A DNA stretch of 38,386 nt from Bacteroidota bacterium (GTDB lineage Bacteria; Bacteroidota; Ignavibacteria; Kryptoniales; JAKASW01), in the NCBI GenBank assembly GCA_021794075.1, contig JAJYRM010000031.1, positions 1 to 38,386 of the forward strand. Reading direction: 5' to 3'. Both the position numbers and the translations under genes were made by a program. Positions 27,240 through 35,212 of the stretch are shown piece after piece (position 1 is the stretch's first letter; every line of letters starts with the position of its first letter). Below the pieces are notes generated by a model. That model was not told the origin of the DNA. It saw nothing but the letters and a program-made list of their open reading frames with translations, and searched no databases.

Positions 27240-28706
27240 ATGATAAGTCTTGTGATAGTCCTGCCGTTAGTTGTCGGTTTGACAACGCTCGCGCTTCGGA
27301 ACAGGCTTGTCAATCGTGTCGCGCTCATCGGCTCATCGCTGTTGTTCATGTGCATTGCCGTCTTGCAATGGTTGGGCATCGACTGGACATGGCTCCCCGA
27401 TTGGCTCGTAATGTATTTCAAGTTCGATGGAATCGGTCTCTTCTTCTTTTCGATAATGGCGATTGTCTTAGTCGGCGTGGCATTTTATAGCCTCTTCTAC
27501 TTCAAAGAGCACAGCCTCAAGGCCAGACAGGAATCCGTTTATATTGCGGAGATCCTTGCGTTCGTAGTGGCGATGGCAGGGGTAATTCTCGCGACGAACC
27601 TCGCGTTGCTTTGGGTGTTCATCGAAGCGACCACTTTGACGAGCGCGCTCCTGATTTACTTCGAGAAGAAGAAGTCATCTCTCGAAGCGACATGGAAGTA
27701 CATCTATATATGCTCTGTCGGAATAGCGCTGGCTTTTGTCGGCATAATCATGCTCTCCATCGGAAGCGAGAGCATAGGTTCGCTGTTCCTCGCCGATCTT
27801 TACGGTCACGCCTCTGAAATAAATCCGGTATGGCTGAAGCTGTCGTTCGCGTTCTTGTTTGTTGGACTCGGCACGAAAATCGGTGTCGCACCGATCCACG
27901 CCTGGCTTCCCGATGCTCATTCTGAAGCGCCGTCGCCGGTCTCGGCCCTATTGTCGGGAACGCTTTTAAACTCGGCGTTTCTCGGACTCCTGAGAGTTCA
28001 GGAAATTCTGATCCGGGCGAACCTTCAGACATTTTCAAACGTGATTCTCATCTTGACAGGTTTCCTGTCTCTGCTCGTCAGCGCGGTGTATATGCTGCGC
28101 GTGAAGAATTACAAGCGGATGCTCGCCTATTCATCCGTCGAGAACATGGGAATAATGTTCATCGGCATCGGGCTCGGACAGCCGGGACTGTTCGCGGCGA
28201 TGCTTCAGACATTGGCGCATTCTCTTTCGAAGACGTCTCTATTCCTGACTTCAGGAAATATACTCCACGATTACGGGACCAAGAAGATTGATGAAGTCCG
28301 CGGATTGTTGAAGAAAGATCCGGTGACCGGATGGATATGGATCGCGTCATTTCTGTCGATTGTCGGGATTCCTCCGTTCCCCATATTCTTCAGCAAGTTT
28401 TTCATCATACGCGCGTTTTGGCTCGACGGAGAGAGCTGGCTCGCAATTGTGTTTTTCCTCTTCATAGTTATCGTGACATTCGGAATGGGGAGCGCCGTTT
28501 TCAAGATGGCGTTTGGCGAAAGCGGGGGAGACTCTGTCAAATCAGCACGGCCGTCAGTCTATGCTTATACGCCACAAATCGCGCTGCTCATCATACTCGT
28601 CATCGTAGGACTCAACATGCCGCAGCAAGTGCATGAACTGCTTGACCGGGCGGCGGCGTTCCTTTCGAACAATCCTGGCATTTGGGCGCGTGCGGCAGGG
28701 AAATAG
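27240..28706 (+). CDS. hyfF: HyfF-like antiporter-type membrane subunit
   Basis: The 488-residue NuoN/NuoM/MrpD-family membrane protein has Glu129 (LWVFIEATTLTSALLI), Lys213 (GLGTKIGVAPIHAWLPDAHSEAPSPVSALLSG), His220 and Asn244 (GTLLNSAFLG) where many antiporter subunits have Lys. The Asn is, as far as I recall, normal for HyfF. Conserved YKRMLAYSSVENMGIM follows at about 285-300. It is the second ion-pumping-type subunit of the complex. No HyfD homolog is present, so this operon carries two rather than three antiporter-like subunits. Confidence 0.93.
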   Translation: MISLVIVLPLVVGLTTLALRNRLVNRVALIGSSLLFMCIAVLQWLGIDWTWLPDWLVMYFKFDGIGLFFFSIMAIVLVGVAFYSLFYFKEHSLKARQESVYIAEILAFVVAMAGVILATNLALLWVFIEATTLTSALLIYFEKKKSSLEATWKYIYICSVGIALAFVGIIMLSIGSESIGSLFLADLYGHASEINPVWLKLSFAFLFVGLGTKIGVAPIHAWLPDAHSEAPSPVSALLSGTLLNSAFLGLLRVQEILIRANLQTFSNVILILTGFLSLLVSAVYMLRVKNYKRMLAYSSVENMGIMFIGIGLGQPGLFAAMLQTLAHSLSKTSLFLTSGNILHDYGTKKIDEVRGLLKKDPVTGWIWIASFLSIVGIPPFPIFFSKFFIIRAFWLDGESWLAIVFFLFIVIVTFGMGSAVFKMAFGESGGDSVKSARPSVYAYTPQIALLIILVIVGLNMPQQVHELLDRAAAFLSNNPGIWARAAGK

Positions 28707-28720
28707 ACGATGGTGACCAT

Positions 28721-30208
28721 ATGAGCTGGCTCGAAGTAGTAAATTTGCAGGCCGTACCGGTCGCTGATATACCGGTTCTTCCGATGGATGAGTTGAGAAG
28801 AGATACGATTGAGAAGATCAGGAATGGGCAAAGGCTGGCGCTGTTCTTTGGCGAAAGGACTAGCGCAGGGACGGTCGTTTACTCAATCATAGCCGACGAT
28901 AGCGCTTCCCGTCTCCATATAGCCTCATCGAACTTGCGGGATGGAATGAAATTCACATCGATGACCCCGGAAGTATCTTCGGCGTATCTCTTTGAAAGAG
29001 AATTGTACGAAGAGTTTCAGATCGAGCCTGTTGGACACCCGTGGCTTAAGCCGCTTCGCCATGGGATTCCCGGAATCGATGAACGCGAAAAACAGTACGG
29101 CTTCTTCAGGATGGAAGGTGAAGAAGTGCACGAGGTGGGTGTCGGGCCGATACACGCGGGCATCATAGAGCCTGGGCACTTCAGATTCTCCTGCCACGAG
29201 GAGAAGGTGTACCAGCTTGAGATAAAATTAGGTTTCCAGCACAGGGGTGTCGAGAACCTTTTTGTTACGAATGGAAGCCACCCCATCTACCTTGAGAAGC
29301 TCGCGGAATCGGTGGCGGGCGATACGGTCATCGGTCACGCCGGCGGATTCATACGGGGTATCGAATCGCTTTCCGACGTGAAAGTGCCTCGAAAGGCAAA
29401 GTTGATTCGGACAGTCGCGCTCGAGCTGGAGAGAATAGCCGTCCACCTTGGCGACCTTTCGGCGCTATCAGGCGATGTGGCGTACCTTACCGGAAATTCG
29501 GTATTCGGCGCCCTCAGGACGAAAGTGATAAACACGACGATGGCCATTTGCGGGAATCGCTTCGGCCGCGGGATGATGAAAACCGGCGGCGTCGGATTTG
29601 ATGTTACGCCCGATCTCGCGCGAAAAATTTTGGGAATGACAGATCGGCTTGACGAGGAAGCGGGTCTGGCAGCTGAAGTATTATTCTCGTCGGCCTCCGT
29701 CCTCGAAAGGTTCGAAAAGACAGGCGTAGTGAGCAAGGAGACGGCGACCGCGATCGGCATGGTCGGCCCGGCGGCTCGCGCGAGCGGCGTCGCTGTCGAC
29801 GTACGAACTGATCACCCGTTCGGCGGCTTTGAGTTCCTTCCGGTGCATAAACTGACGCTCCCTGGCGGAGATGTATTTGCGAGAGCCTATATCAGGTACG
29901 TGGAAATACGGCAGTCCATCAAAATAATAAAGGAACAACTTGGCGGCTTGACCGACGGCGAGATAAGGCAGACGCCATCCGCACTTCGTCCCAAGAGTCT
30001 CGTCGTTTCGTTGACGGAGGGATGGCGTGGGGAAATCGCCTATATAATAATTACCGATGACGATGGCAAGATTAGAAGAGTGAAGGTGAAGGATCCGTCA
30101 TTCAACAACTGGTTCGCGCTTTCACTTGCGGTCCGGGACGAGGGGATTTCGGATTTCCCGCTCTGCAACAAGAGCTTCGATCTGTCATATTGCGGTTTCG
30201 ATTTGTAG
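28721..30208 (+). CDS. hyfG: NuoCD/HyfG-like large subunit lacking NiFe ligands (Ehr type)
   Basis: The 495-residue protein has an N-terminal NuoC-like part (about 1-125) and a hydrogenase-large-subunit/NuoD-like part (about 140-495: GPIHAGIIEPGHFRFS, FQHRGVENLF, ELERIAVHLGDLSAL). In true group 4 hydrogenases a CxxC (RVCGIC) follows this region. Here residues 196-206 read ESVAGDTVIGH, with no cysteine. The C-terminal DPCxxC is also absent, replaced by DFPLCNKSFDLSYCGFDL with Cys482 and Cys491 too far apart. A NiFe centre therefore cannot be bound in the known way. This matches the energy-converting-hydrogenase-related (Ehr) complexes, whose reaction is unknown. The start at 28721 is preferred because the longer frame begins inside hyfF without homology. 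Confidence 0.92.
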   Translation: MSWLEVVNLQAVPVADIPVLPMDELRRDTIEKIRNGQRLALFFGERTSAGTVVYSIIADDSASRLHIASSNLRDGMKFTSMTPEVSSAYLFERELYEEFQIEPVGHPWLKPLRHGIPGIDEREKQYGFFRMEGEEVHEVGVGPIHAGIIEPGHFRFSCHEEKVYQLEIKLGFQHRGVENLFVTNGSHPIYLEKLAESVAGDTVIGHAGGFIRGIESLSDVKVPRKAKLIRTVALELERIAVHLGDLSALSGDVAYLTGNSVFGALRTKVINTTMAICGNRFGRGMMKTGGVGFDVTPDLARKILGMTDRLDEEAGLAAEVLFSSASVLERFEKTGVVSKETATAIGMVGPAARASGVAVDVRTDHPFGGFEFLPVHKLTLPGGDVFARAYIRYVEIRQSIKIIKEQLGGLTDGEIRQTPSALRPKSLVVSLTEGWRGEIAYIIITDDDGKIRRVKVKDPSFNNWFALSLAVRDEGISDFPLCNKSFDLSYCGFDL

Positions 30209-30222
30209 GACGAGGATGGGAA

Positions 30223-30981
30223 ATGCTAGATCTCTTTAGATTAAGAATGAAGCACGGGAATCAGGCGATCCCGGACGTGACAAGCGCGGAATTGATGGAG
30301 ACTCACCGTGGATTTCCTGTAATAGATGAATCCAAATATTCGGGCGATTGGCGCAAGATTACCGATGTCTGCCCTTCGGGGGCGATCAAGATGAATCCCA
30401 TCTCTATCGACCTTGGAAAATGCGTATTCTGCGGAGAATGTGAAAGAGTTTCGGACGGCGCCATTAAGTTCACAAACAAGCATAAGACCGGTTCCATCGA
30501 ACGGGACCATCTCATCGTATACTCGGGGGAGAGTCACGAAGCGTATCGCGAGAAGGCGATCGAAGCGAGAAAAGAAATTCGAAGATTGTTCGGACATTCA
30601 TTGAAACTTAGGCAGGTCTCAGCCGGGGGCTGCAACGGCTGCGAGATGGAATTGAACGCCTGCAGTAATGTCAACTTTGACATGGGGCGTTTCGGGATAG
30701 ACTTCGTGGCCTCGCCGCGACACGCCGACGGTATCGTAATTACGGGCCCAATAACCAAAAACATGGCGCCGGCTTTGCGTGACGCGTACAATAGCATCGG
30801 GGATCCGAAAATCGTGATAGCCGTTGGAGCATGCGCGATCAGCGCCGGAGTGTTTTCCGGTTCCGGCAAGCTCAACCGCTCGTTTCTAGAAGAGATAAAG
30901 ATCGATCTATTCGTCCCGGGCTGTCCGCCTCATCCGCTCACTTTCGTAAACGCAGTGCTCGAGTTCATAGGGATGGCGTAA
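30223..30981 (+). CDS. hyfI: Ferredoxin-NuoB/HyfI fusion small subunit
   Basis: A 252-residue fusion. The N-terminal ferredoxin part (about 1-100) has Cys50 (DVCPSGAI) and Cys67, Cys70, Cys73 (KCVFCGEC), enough for one [4Fe-4S] cluster. The ligands for a second cluster are missing (first motif lacks CxxCxxC; the second ends in VSDGAI). The C-terminal part (about 125-250) is NuoB-like with all four ligands of the proximal cluster: Cys137 and Cys140 (GGCNGCEMEL), Cys204 (VGACAISAG) and Cys234 (VPGCPPHP). SPRHADGIVITGPITKNM is the family core. It therefore replaces separate HyfH and HyfI subunits. GAGG lies seven bases before the ATG. It is the last gene of the operon. Confidence 0.92.
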   Translation: MLDLFRLRMKHGNQAIPDVTSAELMETHRGFPVIDESKYSGDWRKITDVCPSGAIKMNPISIDLGKCVFCGECERVSDGAIKFTNKHKTGSIERDHLIVYSGESHEAYREKAIEARKEIRRLFGHSLKLRQVSAGGCNGCEMELNACSNVNFDMGRFGIDFVASPRHADGIVITGPITKNMAPALRDAYNSIGDPKIVIAVGACAISAGVFSGSGKLNRSFLEEIKIDLFVPGCPPHPLTFVNAVLEFIGMA

Positions 30982-31628
30982 TTTCGGGCGGTAGAAACCC
31001 GTTGAAGTATTAAGGGTCAAATGTACCACAATCTCTTCGCGGTGCTGGGGATCGCCGCCAACGTTTAATCTCTTAAGATTAGTTTGGGCTTTCACCCGAA
31101 CTCGTGAAGAGAATTCAATTCTGCAATGATCCCAATCGATCGTCCGCAGGGAGTGCTTATCCGGTTATTCGGAAGTCCGCGCAAAAGTTGCAATCGGGGA
31201 ACCGGTCACACGATACGACTGTTCCTAGTTGTGAATGATAGAATACATGCGTTAGCGTTCAGATGCCAGTGAAACAGGACGTAATAGCCGAGGCAGAAGA
31301 GGGGGTAAAATATTCTTATTAACTGGTCTCGGGTTGCCCTGGAAGTTAAAAGTAAAAAGAGGTGATTTTGAGAGAGTGAAGCGCTACTCGTCGAGTATCG
31401 AAATCTTTCCCGGCGCCGCAACATTGCTTCAAATAGCTCTTTTGACCTTCCTTCTCATGTAAGCTGGCGACACGACGTCTATCATTTCATTTATTGAAGA
31501 GTCGTCCAATCCTTTCCTTGTGGAGCTGATTTTACGACTGTCTGTAGAATGGAGCGGAAGATCTTTTCCGCAGATTCTCGGAGGATCGGCACCTAAAGGC
31601 GAATTAAACCAGGAGGTAGCGTAGTACC
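30982..31628. other. Long intergenic region between the Ehr operon and the T9SS protein
   Basis: A 647-base stretch without a credible gene on either strand. It holds several short hairpins but no strong terminator for the Ehr operon: TAATCT-CTTA-AGATTA at 31066-31081, the 13-base palindrome TACTCGTCGAGTA at 31385-31397, and the leader hairpin listed separately. The last part should carry the promoter and leader of the large secreted protein. Confidence 0.5.
31554..31571 (+). repeat. Perfect inverted repeat in the leader of the T9SS protein gene
   Basis: GCGGAA-GATCTT-TTCCGC, a 6-base stem with a 6-base loop, ends 57 bases before the ATG at 31629. It could be an operator or a leader hairpin. 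It could also be chance. Confidence 0.35.
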
Positions 31629-34600
31629 ATGAGCTCTGCAATTACCAAAATGGGTTGTAAGGTATCTTTACCGGTTCTGTTAGTCTTGACAATTGTCGGG
31701 GTGGTCCGCGCGCAGCAGTTGCGCAGGGCGCAAACGTCTTCGTACCATTCAGGTCCTCATTTGAATAGAATTTTTTCAACTAGCGCTCCGTACGGCCCGC
31801 TCGGTCAGGATCGCACTATCGCTTCCGAAGACCAGCTTCTCCTTTTCTGGAGTGAGCCGCCACCCAATGCAACCACGAACAGTTACGATGCATATCATTT
31901 TCAGATATTAAATTACTTAACCGGGCAGCCGAGCGTGCCTCCGGATCAGCTTCTTTACCAGGATGGCGCCTTGACCGGCGATAGCGTTACCGACGCCGCC
32001 AATGGGAGTACGCATCCCGCGATAGGTGGGAACAAGAATTCTATTGTTGTTGCGGGGGACATGAATGGCTCAGGCTACGACCAGGCGGCGGCGGTCTGGG
32101 AGACCTATGATCCCTCGGGCGGAACGTCAGCGGCGAAAGTCTTCGCTACTGTCCTCCCAGTTAACAGTTCCACTCTGACTTTTCAGAACAGCAAAATCAC
32201 AGGCGAAGTTGTCGGCTATGTTACATCGAACTCAAGTTCGACATACGACGGTTTGATCCAGGCGAGAATGGCGGATCTCATGGGCAATGGCAGGAAGGAA
32301 CTGATTATCGCATGGCACGATCCTACTGACAACAATATTCACATCGCCGTTTACGGCTGGAGCGCGTCATCAGCTTCTCACCTGACTTTGCTTTCCTCGC
32401 TCTCTTCGGCAATGCCCGTCAGCACGAGTTTCAGCTATTACTCCCTTTTCGGGCTCGCGACCGGCGATTTCAATCACCACGGAGTCGACCAAATTGCGCT
32501 CTCCGGATTCAACAGCAACGGTTCTTTATACATTAAGCTCTTCAACTTCGACAGCCAGGACAACATTGTTCCGGAGGGAGTGGCGAATGTCAATACGGTT
32601 TACTCAGGTACAATCTCCCGGCTTGTAATGTCAACCGGAGATCTGACAGGGGACAGCTATCGTGACGATATCGCGCTTCTGCTTTCATACAGCGGCCAGA
32701 ATGGATCCGGGCCCAACACCACACTTTATTTGGCACAAACGGACACATCGCTCCAAAACATTAGTGTCTCTTCGGACTCAAGCATATCGACAGACAATTT
32801 TCAAAACTCAGGCAGTCTGATGGCTTGCAGCATGGCCTGTGGCGACCTTCTTGGGAGTAGAATGGACGAGGTGGTCACGGATGTCGGGAACGAAGTTGCT
32901 GTCTTTGAGGCATCGCAAAACGGGAGCTATCTCCTTCCAGTGCTAAAGAGCACGGCTTATGTCACAGGGGCAAGTGATGGCGAGGATTATCTGTATTCGG
33001 ACAGCTATCTCAAGGTGGGCGCTGTTGATCAAACATCGAAATCAGATATTGTTGTCCTTCGTAACGAATTTTCCTTAGGTTCAAGCAGCGCTTACCAGGC
33101 GCTTGACGTGGCAGTGTTCGGAGCTACCGATACCAATTTTACTCTGACGCAGTTGGCCAACAAGAATTCTTACATGTCTGAGAATGTCAGTTCAAGCAAT
33201 GGCACTAACGGTCTACGCCGCCACTATTCACTCGCTCTCGGCGACTTTGATGGAGGAAGCCTTAAACTTGGTACGCCGACCTACTTCCAGGTGGACAGCA
33301 TCATTCAGCCCCTTGTGATTCTTAATGCTCCGCCCGTCCAGTTCGACGTGTTCAATGATACCTCATTCGATATTTGCAGCGTGTTCAACGGTGGGAGGAA
33401 CGCAGGGGCCTTTTCGGCTTCTTACAGTCAATCGACTACAAATACAAACATGATGGAAACAAGCGTCACGTCTTCCTGGGGGGTGGGCGCGTCCCTTTCC
33501 GGCAGCGCTAGTTATCTCGGCTCAAAGGTCGAAGCCAGTCTCGATACTCACTACGGTCAGAATTTCAGCGACGTCCAGAACTCCAAGTATACCAACACCG
33601 TGAGCGTAGACGTGAGCGCGCAGCAGGAAGACGAAATATACGCGATCATCGACAATTATGACCTTTGGGAATATCCCGTGCTAGACAGCGGAAAGGTAAG
33701 GGGACACGTACTGGTGACCGTCCCGAGTCCGCCGGAGGGAGAGTGGTTCGATACCGAGAGCTGGACCGCTTATTCTTTTATCCCTGATCACGTTGTGGGC
33801 AATGTCCTGTCATATCTCACTTACGATTCACTGGCGAATAATCCTTACATGATGAAGAAGATAAAAGGCTCGCTGTCCGACGGATTCGAGCTGGGGACCG
33901 GCAAGTTCACCTGGTCGCTCACGACTTCAGACTTTCAAAGCAATAACGTGTCGCAATCGGAGACTTTCAACCTCAACGTTTCTGCGAAGGCGACGGTCGG
34001 CGGGAGTTTCGGCGGATTCGGAGCTTCCGTGACGGCCGGCGTCAGCGGAGACTACAGCAACTCGAATTTGACGTCGCATACTTCTTCGGTTACGAGTACA
34101 CTCGGCCTGACCGTGAATCTTGGATCCATAAATCAGTCGATCGGCGAGGACCAATACATAGTTACACCGTATTCATATTGGGGAAACAATGGCGCGCTGG
34201 TGATCGACTACGCAGTCCAACCGGTGGTCTCCGCGCCCGGCGGTACTCCAACCTGGTGGCAGCAAATGTACGGACAGGCCCCCGATCCGGCGCTCGCCCT
34301 CCCTTACCGGTATTGGCCGCAGGAAGGTTTCGCGGTTCAGGATCCTGAAAAGGTTTACCAGACTAAGGAAATCTTCTCCACTCCCGCTGCTCCCGCGCCC
34401 GGCGACACTATCACGACTACCGTTCGCGTGCACAATTATAGTCTCATCCCTACCGACACAACCGTCCAGGTAAGCTTCTTTCTTGGAAATCCACAAAATG
34501 GAGGAACTATCATAAAGAGCGTCACGGGAGACAGCGTCTTTTCGACGCCTGATTACATCCCAGCCCGCGGATCCCAAATACTTTCTTTCAAGTGGATTGC

Positions 34601-35036
34601 CCCTTCGGAAGTCCGTTCCAGTTTTATCCACAATTATGACTACGTGCATCTCTGGGCTGATGTGGATCCGCAAAACACGATGACTGAAATCCACAAAGAC
34701 AACAATCTTGGGTGGAGCATATTACAGATCCCGGGCATCGTTACCGGCGTGCTCGGTCAAAGCCATCAGCCCGTCGCTTTCAGCCTCAACCAGAATTATC
34801 CGAACCCCTTTAACCCGACTACGGTCATAAGTTACACGATTCCAAAGGCCGGATATGTAACTCTGAAAGTGTACGACGTGTTGGGAAGGGAAGTCGCGAC
34901 ACTCGTGAACGGAAACGAGAACATTGGCGCTTACCATGTTGAGTTCAACGGATCACGGCTCGCCAGCGGAGTCTACTTCTACAGGCTGATTTCAGGAAGC
35001 CACATCGTCACAAGGAAGATGATGATGCTCAAGTAA
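31629..35036 (+). CDS. Large secreted protein with FG-GAP-like repeats, CARDB-like domain and T9SS sorting tail
   Basis: A 1135-residue exported protein. A signal peptide (about 8-28: MGCKVSLPVLLVLTIVGVV, cut near RAQQ) is followed by FG-GAP/VCBS-like repeats to about residue 560 (VVAGDMNGSGYDQAAAV, MADLMGNGRKELIIAW, LATGDFNHHGVDQIALSG, MSTGDLTGDSYRDDIAL, LALGDFDGG), suggesting a beta-propeller. Residues about 590-860 contain two long Ser/Thr/Gly-rich alternating stretches resembling the strand-forming stems of beta-pore proteins. A CARDB-like beta domain (about 910-1035) precedes a type IX secretion tail (NQNYPNPFNPTTVISYTI to RKMMMLK). The tail directs export across the outer membrane and surface attachment or release. 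AGGAGG lies 12 bases before the ATG. Its activity is unknown. Confidence 0.85.
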   Translation: MSSAITKMGCKVSLPVLLVLTIVGVVRAQQLRRAQTSSYHSGPHLNRIFSTSAPYGPLGQDRTIASEDQLLLFWSEPPPNATTNSYDAYHFQILNYLTGQPSVPPDQLLYQDGALTGDSVTDAANGSTHPAIGGNKNSIVVAGDMNGSGYDQAAAVWETYDPSGGTSAAKVFATVLPVNSSTLTFQNSKITGEVVGYVTSNSSSTYDGLIQARMADLMGNGRKELIIAWHDPTDNNIHIAVYGWSASSASHLTLLSSLSSAMPVSTSFSYYSLFGLATGDFNHHGVDQIALSGFNSNGSLYIKLFNFDSQDNIVPEGVANVNTVYSGTISRLVMSTGDLTGDSYRDDIALLLSYSGQNGSGPNTTLYLAQTDTSLQNISVSSDSSISTDNFQNSGSLMACSMACGDLLGSRMDEVVTDVGNEVAVFEASQNGSYLLPVLKSTAYVTGASDGEDYLYSDSYLKVGAVDQTSKSDIVVLRNEFSLGSSSAYQALDVAVFGATDTNFTLTQLANKNSYMSENVSSSNGTNGLRRHYSLALGDFDGGSLKLGTPTYFQVDSIIQPLVILNAPPVQFDVFNDTSFDICSVFNGGRNAGAFSASYSQSTTNTNMMETSVTSSWGVGASLSGSASYLGSKVEASLDTHYGQNFSDVQNSKYTNTVSVDVSAQQEDEIYAIIDNYDLWEYPVLDSGKVRGHVLVTVPSPPEGEWFDTESWTAYSFIPDHVVGNVLSYLTYDSLANNPYMMKKIKGSLSDGFELGTGKFTWSLTTSDFQSNNVSQSETFNLNVSAKATVGGSFGGFGASVTAGVSGDYSNSNLTSHTSSVTSTLGLTVNLGSINQSIGEDQYIVTPYSYWGNNGALVIDYAVQPVVSAPGGTPTWWQQMYGQAPDPALALPYRYWPQEGFAVQDPEKVYQTKEIFSTPAAPAPGDTITTTVRVHNYSLIPTDTTVQVSFFLGNPQNGGTIIKSVTGDSVFSTPDYIPARGSQILSFKWIAPSEVRSSFIHNYDYVHLWADVDPQNTMTEIHKDNNLGWSILQIPGIVTGVLGQSHQPVAFSLNQNYPNPFNPTTVISYTIPKAGYVTLKVYDVLGREVATLVNGNENIGAYHVEFNGSRLASGVYFYRLISGSHIVTRKMMMLK

Positions 35037-35114
35037 TTCATCGGGATCTGTCGTCGGAATGTCGACCGGTGACAGATCTGTTTCCAAATAAATGTCTAAT
35101 CGACAAAGTTCGAG

Positions 35115-35151
35115 AGGCCCGTCATGATTTGTATTGACGGGCCTTCTTTTT
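35115..35151 (+). terminator. Rho-independent terminator of the T9SS protein gene
   Basis: A perfect 10-base stem, AGGCCCGTCA (35115-35124) with TGACGGGCCT (35135-35144), and a 10-base loop is followed by TCTTTTT. It lies 79 bases after the stop at 35036. The T run is only on the plus-strand side, so it mainly ends plus-strand transcription where it meets the convergent glycosidase gene. Confidence 0.9.
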
Positions 35152-35212
35152 GTATGGACGGACTCTCTTCAGACGCGATCTATGGATCGCCCTCTCGTCA
35201 AATTGAGTGTCG

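Noticed and set aside
23702-30981. Annotation as a functional hydrogenase-4 / formate hydrogenlyase
   Set aside because: The large subunit lacks both CxxC motifs needed for the NiFe centre, so hydrogen activity is not supported.
30985-31001. CGGG...CCCG hairpin as a terminator after the Ehr operon
   Set aside because: A four-base stem with no T run is too weak to call.
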